DNA of 19,141 bases from Planctomycetota bacterium (GTDB lineage: Bacteria > Planctomycetota > Phycisphaerae > UBA1845 > CAIVHJ01): positions 1 through 19,141 of the forward strand of contig JACZTW010000024.1 of the NCBI GenBank assembly GCA_022573485.1. The letters run 5' to 3'. Made by a program: the position numbers and the translations under genes. The notes under the pieces were generated by a model. That model was not told where the DNA came from, did no database searches, and saw only the letters and a program-made list of their open reading frames with translations. Shown piece after piece: positions 1 through 5,820 of the stretch. Within the stretch, counting starts at the first letter, position 1, and each line of letters opens with the position of its first letter.

Positions 1-77
1 TCTACCTCTGCGGCGTGCTTTTGATGCTGTTCGGGGGGCTGTTCATAGGGTTCTCGCTGCCCAAACTGGAAAAGTGA
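1..77 (+). CDS. 3' end of a membrane protein gene (partial)
   Basis: The frame starting at base 3 is open from the window edge to a TGA at 75-77. It encodes a strongly hydrophobic segment with glycines (LMLFGGLFIGFSL) followed by a short polar tail, PKLEK. This looks like the last transmembrane helix of an integral membrane protein whose tail probably lies in the cytoplasm, because it is lysine-rich. Nothing more of the gene is visible, so the family cannot be named. A small hairpin follows 6 bp after the stop. Confidence 0.6.
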   Translation, partial: YLCGVLLMLFGGLFIGFSLPKLEK

Positions 78-83
78 ATCGAC

Positions 84-101
84 CCGCTGGCGTGCCAGCG
101 G
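84..101. repeat. small palindrome after the first stop codon
   Basis: Arms CCGCTGG (84-90) and CCAGCGG (95-101) are separated by four bases. There is no T-run after it, so it is more likely a degenerate member of the extragenic palindromes of this region than an intrinsic terminator. The stretch 78-400 has no convincing gene. It holds this hairpin, a second palindrome at 157-177 and one copy of dispersed repeat A at 184-302. Confidence 0.4.
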
Positions 102-150
102 CACGCCATTCGAGATGTAGGGTGGGTACGGCCACCATTTTCTTGAAGAT

Positions 151-178
151 GGGTGGCCCAGGTTGTTCCAACCTGGGG
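151..178 (+). repeat. extragenic palindrome, family II (CCCAGGTTG type)
   Basis: Perfect arms CCCAGGTTG (157-165) and CAACCTGGG (169-177) enclose a three-base loop, preceded by GGGTGG. The same design occurs in inverted orientation at 270-290, 1288-1308 and 2659-2679, with arms CCCACGTTC or CCCACCTTC and GAACATGGG around an AAA loop, followed by CCACC. These are variants of one hairpin element; this copy is the only one with perfect arms. Confidence 0.65.
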
Positions 179-183
179 AATTC

Positions 184-302
184 GAATATGAGAAACCGAT
201 CGCCCCGGCGTATGGTGCGTCATTGCAGGTGGCGAGGGAGATGTTTTCGCAAGCAGGAAATTCGTGTCCCCCACGTTCAAAGAACATGGGCCACCCTGCC
301 TG
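184..302 (+). repeat. dispersed repeat A, copy 1
   Basis: About 115 bp that match two later stretches (1201-1319 and 2582-2691). Shared landmarks in order are an AACCG block, an ATGCGT-like block, TTGCAGGT, GTTTTCG, ATTCGTGTCC and then the family II hairpin (270-290) ending in CCACCCTGCCT. The last 45 bp are almost identical between copies 1 and 2. No coding sense is seen in any frame common to the copies. Confidence 0.7.
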
Positions 303-400
303 ACCCTCAGGATTGTAGTGCCCCGGGCTCTTCAAAATGGACATTGGCAAGCCGCGATACCTATGATTATAGATGTTCGAGTATTCTCAGGAGCGTAACC

Positions 401-1018
401 ATGAAATCATCCTGTGAGTTGTGCGGTGCGGCTATTGCCACAGTTCACGTTACCAATCTGGTCCGCGCTCACGTCGAAGAGGAACATCTGTGTGAGCAGT
501 GCGCGAAAGACAAAGGCGTGGTGCGCCCCCGCACTGCGGGTTTGGTTGCGGGTTTGGTTAGTGGGACCGTGGAAACACGCTGTGCTGGAATCAAGAGGCA
601 TTTTGACGAGGGTGGAACGTCTGCAGAACTAGTGGAGAGCTGGGTGGCATCCCCAGATGCAGCTGGCTTTGCCTTTGGTGAAGACGTCAAACGGAAGATG
701 ATAGCGGAGCTCACTCAGCAGTACGAGCGCATGAAGAAGCACTTTTCAAACGGAGGTACGCTGGCGGAATTTGCAAAGCAGGAATCTCGTCGCGAGAAAG
801 AAGAAGTAGTGAAGCATTTTGACGAGGCAAGGAGGCACTTCGAGGGAGGTGGAACCACCCAGGAGCTAGTGGCCCAGTGGCGGTCCCGGCATGAATGCAT
901 CGTCGAACCGATGACAGAGAGTTTGAGCAAGCTGGCCGAGCGATTGCAGCAGCATTTCGAGCAAGGCGGGAGTGCTAAGGAGCTCGTTGATAAGGAATAC
1001 GGGAACCTGTTCTTGTAG
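401..1018 (+). CDS. zinc-ribbon protein with four HFxxGGTxxELV repeats
   Basis: The 205-aa product starts at ATG 401, which has AGGAG at 389-393. A longer frame back to 74 only translates repeat DNA. Residues 1-39 form a four-cysteine zinc ribbon, C5-x2-C8 and C31-x2-C34, with the pattern CELCG...HVTN...HLCEQCA. This resembles the N-terminal zinc module of McsA, the protein-arginine kinase activator. The rest is helical and charged, with four copies of one motif at residues 64-81, 111-128, 143-160 and 182-199, consensus (K/R)(K/R/Q)HFxxGG(T/S)xxEL(V). Repeats 1 and 3 both end in ELVxxW. The repeat spacing is irregular (47, 32 and 39 residues). I do not recognise this repeat. No McsB-like kinase gene lies nearby, so a McsA role is not supported. 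A regulatory or protein-binding scaffold is possible. The protein appears cytoplasmic, with no signal peptide. Confidence 0.8.
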   Translation: MKSSCELCGAAIATVHVTNLVRAHVEEEHLCEQCAKDKGVVRPRTAGLVAGLVSGTVETRCAGIKRHFDEGGTSAELVESWVASPDAAGFAFGEDVKRKMIAELTQQYERMKKHFSNGGTLAEFAKQESRREKEEVVKHFDEARRHFEGGGTTQELVAQWRSRHECIVEPMTESLSKLAERLQQHFEQGGSAKELVDKEYGNLFL

Positions 1019-1117
1019 GTCATCGATTTGGGTATTGGATAAGGATTCCTGTCAAAGAGCGCGATACCGAGATCATCGCCGGCGTTGCGGTTCCGATCAA
1101 CCTCCCGATCCGTCCGC

Positions 1118-1197
1118 GGGGTGCCACTGGCAGCTTGCCTGCCAGTGTCGACCACCCACGCCGCAAACACTGGCGGACAAGCCGCCAGTGACACCCC
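1118..1197. repeat. REP-like double hairpin (family I), complete copy
   Basis: Two perfect hairpins face each other. Hairpin 1 has arms CACTGGCAG (1125-1133) and CTGCCAGTG (1139-1147) with a 5-base loop. Hairpin 2 has arms CACTGGCGG (1168-1176) and CCGCCAGTG (1182-1190), also with a 5-base loop. Outer GGGGTG and ACACCCC ends make the whole 80 bp an imperfect inverted repeat. The layout is like a REP/BIME pair of extragenic palindromes. Related copies are at 3090-3169 (complete), 2546-2577 and 3361-3390 (halves). Confidence 0.8.
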
Positions 1198-1200
1198 GGC

Positions 1201-1319
1201 GAATTTGTGAACCGGATCGACCCGGTGTATCATGCGTAGTTGCAGGTTCCCAGGAAGCGTGTTTTCGGGAGCGATGAATTCGTGTCCCCCACGTTCAAAG
1301 AACATGGGCCACCCCGCCT
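1201..1319 (+). repeat. dispersed repeat A, copy 2
   Basis: Begins directly after the family I double hairpin and ends with the family II hairpin (1288-1308). Its final part from ATTCGTGTCC to the CCACCC tail is the same as copy 1 at 184-302 except for one or two bases. The order family I hairpin, then repeat A, recurs at 2546-2691, so the two elements may have spread together. Confidence 0.7.
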
Positions 1320-1360
1320 CTAGCTTTGGCTCTGAGGCTCTGTTCTAATATCGAGGTGAG
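1320..1360 (+). repeat. short duplicated block B, copy 1
   Basis: A CTAGC, TTGGCTCTG, GGCTCTGTT, CGAG, GTGAG series of blocks that recurs at 1927-1962 with a few changes and a small gap. In both places it sits upstream of a small gene, here the lipoprotein at 1391 and there the membrane protein at 2000, so it may carry promoter or leader signals, though no clear -35/-10 pair is evident. Confidence 0.5.
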
Positions 1361-1450
1361 ATAACGCTAAGATTTTAGAGGTTGCCTGCTATGAAGATCG
1401 TTGACCCCAACACGGCCAAACGTATCGGCTCTCGACGACCCCTCAGAGCC
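1361..1450 (+). repeat. duplicated block C, copy 1 (leader and gene start)
   Basis: These 90 bp match 2312-2401 without gaps, with about 13 differences counted by eye. The block holds the AGAGG ribosome-binding site, the ATG and the first 20 codons of the lipoprotein gene. Sixteen of the 20 encoded residues are the same (MKxVDPNTxKRIGSxRPLxA), so the copy was probably a coding duplication. Confidence 0.75.
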
Positions 1451-1909
1451 TTGATGGGAGCGTCTCTGCTCTTCGGTGCCTGCTCCAGTGGGCAGGTCAT
1501 AATTCAACAATCGTCGATCCCTCCAGGCCTATACGTTGGTGACAGAGAGTGCAACATAAGAGTGAACGGTGAAGAACAGGTGGACGTTGATTCACAAATA
1601 GTGACGATTGACAACAACGGACTTGCCGTGGTCAACGGTGAAACCATTCATGTCGGATTGGTCGATGCTGTCGATGGAGGTTCGATTATGGAACGAAGCG
1701 TCATCGAAGCGATTGCTGTAAGCGCCAATGGTTTCACAATTGATTGGGACGTGACCTTGGTGCGTGATGACGGAGGCTCTCTAGGCGGCTACATGTTGGA
1801 GAGTTACAAGGCTCTGGGTCCAAATACGATGGAGGTTCGCAGCACGATCTTTGTAAGTACCGAAGGTCTGACCATTAGGGGCGAATGTGTGGCCGTTTTG
1901 TCTCGGTAG
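1391..1909 (+). CDS. small exported lipoprotein, unknown function
   Basis: The 172-aa product starts at ATG 1391, with AGAGG at 1377-1381 and a 9-base spacer; the TTG at 1382 would abut that site and is unlikely. An internal ATG at 1454 would give a shorter signal peptide and is an alternative. The N-terminus has a basic stretch with SRRPLRAL, then a hydrophobic core and the lipobox LFGAC at residues 27-31, so the mature lipid-bearing cysteine is C31. The SRRPL stretch weakly resembles a twin-arginine signal. The mature part is acidic and beta-rich, beginning near IPPGLYVGDREC, with two further cysteines (one early, one near the end) that could form a disulfide. It is similar in style to small planctomycetal lipoproteins, but I recognise no named domain. 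A truncated relative of its 5' end lies at 2342. Confidence 0.8.
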   Translation: MKIVDPNTAKRIGSRRPLRALMGASLLFGACSSGQVIIQQSSIPPGLYVGDRECNIRVNGEEQVDVDSQIVTIDNNGLAVVNGETIHVGLVDAVDGGSIMERSVIEAIAVSANGFTIDWDVTLVRDDGGSLGGYMLESYKALGPNTMEVRSTIFVSTEGLTIRGECVAVLSR

Positions 1910-1926
1910 CCTGAAGTAGACCTCTC

Positions 1927-1962
1927 TAGCGTTGGCTCTGTGGCTCTGTTTCGAGCCGTGAG
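1927..1962 (+). repeat. short duplicated block B, copy 2
   Basis: Diverged copy of 1320-1360: CTAGC, TTGGCTCTG and GGCTCTGTT are kept in order. It lies 18 bp after the lipoprotein stop and about 40 bp before the start of the next small gene. Confidence 0.45.
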
Positions 1963-1999
1963 TGTTTATTGGGGCGGCGAGAAGTAGGAGTAACCGCCC

Positions 2000-2329
2000 A
2001 TGCCAACAAGAGAAGATGTGCGGAAAGCCCTGACTGAGCAATGCAAGACGATGGAGGATTTCAAGAGCATCACGGGGCCATCCAATATCGGTGTCGTGGA
2101 CGGTGGGTGGAAAACCGACGAGGAGAGACTTCACCACAACATCGAGAACGCATGTGATCGCTTTGACCGAGACCCAAACAAAAAAATACGTCTGCTGCGA
2201 TGTCTTCATCTCGACAGTACCGAAGAAGAGCAACTGCTAAATGTACGAAAGGCGCTGCGTATTAGTAAGTGGGCGATTATCATCGCAGTCGTCTCCATAC
2301 TAGTCGCCCTGATAACGCTAATTTTTTAG
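2000..2329 (+). CDS. small protein with C-terminal membrane anchor
   Basis: The 109-aa product starts at ATG 2000, with AGGAG at 1986-1990 and a 9-base spacer. Residues 1-87 are charged and probably helical (ALTEQCKTMEDF, then NIENACDRFDRDPNKK). Residues 88-108 are a single hydrophobic helix (SKWAIIIAVVSILVALITLIF) that ends at the stop codon. This is a tail-anchored layout with the body in the cytoplasm. No family is recognised. The last codons are part of duplicated block C, and a truncated lipoprotein-like gene starts 13 bp downstream. The ancestral pair may therefore have been this gene followed by a lipoprotein gene. Confidence 0.75.
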   Translation: MPTREDVRKALTEQCKTMEDFKSITGPSNIGVVDGGWKTDEERLHHNIENACDRFDRDPNKKIRLLRCLHLDSTEEEQLLNVRKALRISKWAIIIAVVSILVALITLIF

Positions 2330-2401
2330 AGGTTGCCTGCCATGAAGACCGTGGACCCAAATACGATCAAACGGATCGGCTCTGGACGACCACTCAAAGC
2401 C
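2312..2401 (+). repeat. duplicated block C, copy 2
   Basis: Second copy of 1361-1450. Here the block overlaps the final codons of the tail-anchored gene, whereas copy 1 follows block B. Similarity stops abruptly after the AGCC at 2398-2401. Confidence 0.7.
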
Positions 2402-2653
2402 TACTCCGATTACATCGTGAATCTCAAGAGCCTTACCGTTGGCTTCAGTCGATCACTTGGGCGATTGTTTTGGCTTCCAGGGGATGCTCTGAATAAAGCC
2501 AGAGCCAAGTGCAAACGTGGTCAATGGGGAATCTTCTTAGACGCCGGGGTGCCACTCGCAGCTTGTCTGCCAGTGCCAACGCGAATGTGTGAACCGGAGG
2601 ATCATGCGGAGCTGCGGTTGTCAGGAAAGGCGTCTTCGCCCTCAAAGAATTAG
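2342..2653 (+). pseudogene. truncated paralogue of the lipoprotein gene start
   Basis: From ATG 2342 the first 20 codons match the lipoprotein gene at 1391, with the same ribosome-binding site. After them the similarity ends, no lipobox follows, and the frame runs on through unrelated sequence into a family I half-palindrome (2546-2577) and repeat A (2582-2691) before stopping at 2653. The last 35 or so residues are therefore translated repeat DNA. I read this as a remnant left by duplication and rearrangement. A functional short gene cannot be excluded but lacks support. Confidence 0.55.
2546..2577 (+). repeat. REP-like hairpin (family I), half copy
   Basis: GGGGTGC followed by arms CACTCGCAG and CTGCCAGTG. 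The stem has one mismatch compared with the complete copies, and the second, inverted hairpin is absent. It is followed at once by repeat A copy 3. Confidence 0.65.
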
Positions 2654-2691
2654 TGTACCCCACCTTCAAAGAACATGGGCCACCCTGCCTC
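2582..2691 (+). repeat. dispersed repeat A, copy 3
   Basis: The most diverged copy. It keeps the GTGAACCGG start, the ATCATGCG block and the family II hairpin (2659-2679, two mismatched pairs) with the CCACCCTGCCT end, but lacks about 10 bp present in copy 2. Confidence 0.65.
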
Positions 2692-2716
2692 TCATTCTTC
2701 CCAATCTAAAGCGCGC

Positions 2717-2938
2717 TCATGATTCAGAATTTGAGAGTTGGGAAACGGGAACGACGACTCTCCTTCCATCCGACAGCACTTCTACATCGCAGTGAGGCTC
2801 AGAAGTCGGCATAGGAGTTTCAGGATTTGGAGCACCTTCGAATGCCGTCCAAATAGGTGCGTCCACGACTTTCACAGGTACGCGCTTGCCGTCCTGCACC
2901 CAGTCGTATTCTTGTCCAACTTTGACGTTATCTGGCAT
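2717..2938 (-). CDS. 73-aa hypothetical protein, beta-rich
   Basis: On the minus strand an ATG at 2938-2936 is preceded by AGGAG (complement of 2947-2951) with an 8-base spacer, which supports a real gene. The product begins MPDNVKVGQEYDWVQDGKRVPVKV in two separable beta-like stretches and ends with DVEVLSDGRRVVVPVSQLSN. The short strands with turn residues suggest a small SH3- or KOW-like barrel. A proline-rich bridge (about residues 35-46) links the halves. There is no signal peptide, and the single cysteine makes a metal site unlikely. No family name can be given. It is a lone gene with repeats on both sides. Confidence 0.65.
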   Translation of the reverse strand: MPDNVKVGQEYDWVQDGKRVPVKVVDAPIWTAFEGAPNPETPMPTSEPHCDVEVLSDGRRVVVPVSQLSNSES

Positions 2939-3089
2939 CGTACACGCTCCTCATTATTCTGAGATCAAGCTTGATAGTCGATACTAAGCCCGACGGAGTC
3001 TATCTTGGTTCATGCCGTGATCGATGTCACGATTCTTGTTATGATATCAGAATGTAGCGAATCAACCATCGTGGCAGGAAGACGACGCC

Positions 3090-3169
3090 GGGGTGCCACT
3101 GGCAGATTGTCTGCCAGTGCCGAGCAACTCACAGCCTGCACTGGCGGACGAGCCGCCAGTGCCACGCCG
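3090..3169. repeat. REP-like double hairpin (family I), second complete copy
   Basis: Hairpin 1 arms CACTGGCAG (3097-3105) and CTGCCAGTG (3111-3119); hairpin 2 arms CACTGGCGG (3139-3147) and CCGCCAGTG (3153-3161); both have 5-base loops. Arm sequences are identical to the copy at 1118-1197 while the loops and the 19-base middle differ, which points to selection on stem pairing or recent spread. The gene-free stretch 2939-3399 contains this element, the half copy at 3361-3390 and no convincing coding frame. Confidence 0.8.
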
Positions 3170-3360
3170 CCACCGTTTTCTCATAGATCAGGCGCCAAGT
3201 TATAAGAGTAGGCGGAGGGCGTGCGCCGTACGTGTGCCCCGACCGGGTTCTTTGACAACTGCATAGATAGGGTAGATCGTCGGCGAAGAGTGTAGCGCCA
3301 AACGAACCCACGGCGCGCGCAAACCCAACGCCGGGAAGGCCATGCCGCAGAATTCCGCGT

Positions 3361-3390
3361 GGGTGCCACTGGCAGCTTGCCTGCCCACCC
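3361..3390 (+). repeat. REP-like hairpin (family I), broken half copy
   Basis: GGGTGC, arm CACTGGCAG (3367-3375), loop cttgc and only CTGCC of the return arm, after which the sequence changes to CACCCTAC. It lies just downstream of the stop of the minus-strand hydrolase gene. Confidence 0.55.
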
Positions 3391-3399
3391 TACACCGTG

Positions 3400-4131
3400 C
3401 TAGCCGCCGGTCCCGCCGGCGGTCCAACCCACGGTGTCGCCCGGGTTCATGGCAACGACGCGGGTGGCCAAGTCGGGGCCGAGGTGCTGTTTGAAGGCGT
3501 CTACCGTGCCGGTCAGTGCCGGGAACGTGCCGTAGTGCATCGGGATGATCGCTGCCGGGTCGAAGTACTTGGCTGCCATGGCGGCGCCCTTGGGGCCCAT
3601 CGTGAAGTGGTCGCCGATGGGCAGCATGATGATCTTCGGGGCGTATAGTTCGTCGATCAAACTCATATCGCTGAATACATCAGTGTCGCCGGCATGGTAG
3701 AGCGTGGCCAAGCCCGGGGCTTCGATCACGAATCCGCCCGGCATGCCCGCATAGGCCAAGCCGTCCTTCGTCGCATAGCCGGACGAATGAAACGCCCGCG
3801 TCATCGTGAACTTGATGTCGTCGATGACCTGCGTGCCGCCCAGGTTCATGCCGCAATACTGCCCGCCCGGGCAGGCCGACTCCAAAACGACGGCGAAATC
3901 GATATTGGTCACGACCTTGGGCGAATGCTGCTGCACCAGTGCGGGAACGTCCTCCGTGTGATCCGAGTGGCCGTGGGTCAGGGCGATGTAGTCGCAGCGC
4001 GGCTGAGTCTTCTCGCCGGCGGGGCAAGCGGGATTGTTGGCCAGCCAAGGGTCGATCAGAATCACACGCTCGTCCGGCAAGGTCAGCCGAAACGACGCAT
4101 GGCCAATGAACGTAATTTGTCCGGAATTCAT
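3400..4131 (-). CDS. MBL-fold metal-dependent hydrolase, UPF0173-like
   Basis: The 243-aa product starts at ATG 4131-4129, with AGGAGG (complement of 4138-4143) 6 bases away. The metallo-beta-lactamase fold is clear. THGHSDH at residues 52-58 gives the metal ligands H53, H55, D57 and H58. Further likely ligands are H115 (AFHSSG) or H146 and D149 (YHAGDTD), D174-H175 and H199 (MHYGTFP). The start ITFIGHASFRL and the GDxFTMGP segment are typical of the UPF0173/YtkL-type hydrolases, whose natural substrate is not established. The length fits the family (about 225-245 aa). There is no signal peptide, so it is probably cytoplasmic. It is the second gene of a minus-strand operon: its start lies one base beyond the stop of the upstream gene, and its ribosome-binding site lies inside that gene's end. 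The glycine-rich C-terminus is short and probably unstructured. Confidence 0.9.
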   Translation of the reverse strand: MNSGQITFIGHASFRLTLPDERVILIDPWLANNPACPAGEKTQPRCDYIALTHGHSDHTEDVPALVQQHSPKVVTNIDFAVVLESACPGGQYCGMNLGGTQVIDDIKFTMTRAFHSSGYATKDGLAYAGMPGGFVIEAPGLATLYHAGDTDVFSDMSLIDELYAPKIIMLPIGDHFTMGPKGAAMAAKYFDPAAIIPMHYGTFPALTGTVDAFKQHLGPDLATRVVAMNPGDTVGWTAGGTGG

Positions 4132-4132
4132 T

Positions 4133-4666
4133 TCAATCCTCCTTGCCCGGCTTGGTGTCGGGCTGCTCTTTCGGTTGCGTGGCCGGCGCGGGCTTGGGCG
4201 CAGCTTCCAGAAACGTGCGATCGAGAATCACTTGCTCGTATATCTTCCATTTCCCGTCGCGCTTGCGGAAGATTTGCAGAGCGTCTCTCTCATTGTCCTT
4301 GAAGTCCGGGCCCTCGACCTTTTTGAGCGTTTGCTTCACCCGCGTCACGGCGATTTCATCATCGTGGTACAGCAGCTTGAAATCGTCGAGGGAGTATTCG
4401 ATTTTGTAAGTCTTGAATATCTGTCCAAACTGCGTACCGTACTTCACGATCAGTCGCGCATCCACATTCTCGATCGTGCCGGCGAGGTCCTCTTTTTGCT
4501 TGGCTTCGGTTTGTGCGACGAGCATGGCGCGAAGCTGCTTGGCGAGCTCCGCCCCGCCAGTCTCCTTGCCCGGCGCCGGAGAGGCCTCATCGGCGAAGGT
4601 CGCGCCAAAAATCACGGCCCCGCCAAGAAAAAGGGCAAGTGTGAGGAACACGGCTGATCGGTTCAT
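4133..4666 (-). CDS. exported NTF2-like (SnoaL/DUF4440-type) protein
   Basis: The 177-aa product starts at ATG 4666-4664, with GGAGG (complement of 4674-4678) 7 bases away. A frame open further to 4744 lacks such a site. Residues 1-25 are a signal peptide (MNRSAVFLTLALFLGG, then AVIFGATFADEA). Residues about 38-155 read like an NTF2/SnoaL-type cone fold: a long first helix, paired motifs ENVDARLIVKYG and YHDDEIAVTRVKQTLKKV, and the closing strand FRKRDGKWKIYEQVIL. Such domains commonly bind small ligands or act as accessory modules, and no catalytic residues can be assigned. The tail is Pro/Lys-rich (KPAPATQPKEQPD). It is the first gene of the operon with the MBL hydrolase, which suggests but does not show a shared role. 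The location is inferred as extracytoplasmic. Confidence 0.8.
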   Translation of the reverse strand: MNRSAVFLTLALFLGGAVIFGATFADEASPAPGKETGGAELAKQLRAMLVAQTEAKQKEDLAGTIENVDARLIVKYGTQFGQIFKTYKIEYSLDDFKLLYHDDEIAVTRVKQTLKKVEGPDFKDNERDALQIFRKRDGKWKIYEQVILDRTFLEAAPKPAPATQPKEQPDTKPGKED

Positions 4667-4771
4667 TTCTTGACCTCCGAGAATGACAACGACATACCGG
4701 ACCCAATGCAGCGTGATCCGGGCAAACGCTGATTGTGGACGCAACGGCCGGATAATTCAAGCGCAGGCTGG

Positions 4772-4812
4772 CCTGCACTAAGGCGCGCCTGCATTAAGGC
4801 GCGTCTGTATTA
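4772..4812. repeat. 16-bp direct tandem repeat in a divergent intergenic region
   Basis: Unit CCTGCAYTAAGGCGCG occurs at 4772-4787 and 4788-4803 (one difference), followed by a partial, more diverged third unit at 4804-4812. It lies between the divergently transcribed NTF2-like operon (start 4666) and HDOD gene (start 4873). A tandem operator is possible, and a chance microduplication is equally possible. Confidence 0.6.
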
Positions 4813-4872
4813 TGGGCACTAATTTGGAGGGCCGCTGCCGGGATACTAATCTCCATGCAAGGGGAGCCGACC

Positions 4873-5814
4873 ATGCAGCAGGACATTCTACAGGCCATCA
4901 GGCAGACTGCCTTTGTGCCATCGATGCCGGCCGCGGCGGTGCGGTTCATCGAGATGTGCATGCGCGAGGAGCCGGAATTCGATGACCTGGTCGATGTTCT
5001 CAGCGCGGACGCCGGCATGGCCAGCGAGATCCTGCGACTGGCCAATTCGCCGTTCTTCGGAGTCACCCAGAGAATCTGCTCGCTCAAACAGGCCCTGACC
5101 CTCCTGGGGCTGGTCAAGACGCGCAGCCTGGTCATGGGGCGCTATCTGGTGCAGCAAATCGACAAGCTGGAATGTCCTACTTTGAACCACACCCATTTTT
5201 GGCGCCGGTCCATTACCTGCGCCACACTCGCGGCCCGGTTCAGCGAAGCCGGCGGCGAAGACGTGCGGGAAGAAGCGTTCATTTGCGGACTGCTGGCGGA
5301 TATCGGCGTGGTTGTGCTGGCCAGCGCCGTTCCCGACCGCTACGAAACGATCGCTCGGGAATACGAACCGCTCCACGGCGAGCACTGGGTGGCACGCGAA
5401 CTGCACCACGTGGGCATTTCCCACGCCACGGTGTCCGCTCTGATATTGCACGACTGGCAACTGCCTGCCACGATCGTCGAAGCCGTACGATGCCATCACG
5501 ACAACCTACACTTATCGCCGGGCAAGCAACGCCTCAACAGGATCGCCTGCCTGGTCGGCGCTGCCAGTGATGCCACCGAACTGCTCCTGGAAGTGCAATC
5601 TCCAGCCAGAATTCGCGAACTCTGCTCGCTGGCTTCCGCCAAGAGCGGCCTGGAGCCGGACACGCTCATCGGCACCCTGCTCAGCATTGAAGATCATCTG
5701 GCGGACCTGGCCGCCCTGCTTCGGATCCGCATCGAACCGGCGAAGTCCCATGACCGCATCGCCCAAGAGCTGGAGGCCCAACTCGAGGCCATATACGAGC
5801 CCGGACGAAACTGA
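4873..5814 (+). CDS. HDOD domain signalling protein
   Basis: The 313-aa product starts at ATG 4873, with GGGGAG at 4861-4866. The in-frame ATG at 4855 would lie upstream of that site and is less likely. Residues about 12-210 form an HDOD domain: VPSMPAAAVRFIEM, then LVDVLSADAGMASEILRLANSPFFG (in two parts, residues 39-63), KQALTLLGLVKTRSLVM, GLLADIG (139-145) and HATVSALILHDWQLP followed by VRCHH (206-210). In HD phosphohydrolases the GLLADIG site would read HD. Here the histidine is alanine, so, as expected for HDOD proteins, phosphohydrolase activity is unlikely. HDOD proteins act in signalling or stress control, often with c-di-GMP, chemotaxis or kinase partners. No receiver, GGDEF or EAL domain is fused here. 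The C-terminal 100 residues are helical. The protein is probably cytoplasmic. Its stop lies 6 bp from that of the convergent lipoprotein gene. Confidence 0.9.
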   Translation: MQQDILQAIRQTAFVPSMPAAAVRFIEMCMREEPEFDDLVDVLSADAGMASEILRLANSPFFGVTQRICSLKQALTLLGLVKTRSLVMGRYLVQQIDKLECPTLNHTHFWRRSITCATLAARFSEAGGEDVREEAFICGLLADIGVVVLASAVPDRYETIAREYEPLHGEHWVARELHHVGISHATVSALILHDWQLPATIVEAVRCHHDNLHLSPGKQRLNRIACLVGAASDATELLLEVQSPARIRELCSLASAKSGLEPDTLIGTLLSIEDHLADLAALLRIRIEPAKSHDRIAQELEAQLEAIYEPGRN

Positions 5815-5820
5815 CGGCGC

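Noticed and set aside
74..400. N-terminal extension of the zinc-ribbon protein to 314 aa
   Set aside because: The extra 109 residues translate hairpins and repeat A. A clear AGGAG site precedes ATG 401.
401..1018. Assignment as a true McsA (protein-arginine kinase activator)
   Set aside because: Only the zinc ribbon is similar. The C-terminal repeats differ and no McsB or ClpC/CtsR gene is adjacent.
3129..3427. Overlapping minus-strand frames of 60-75 codons
   Set aside because: They translate REP-like palindromes and have Arg/Ala/Pro-rich chance composition without start signals.
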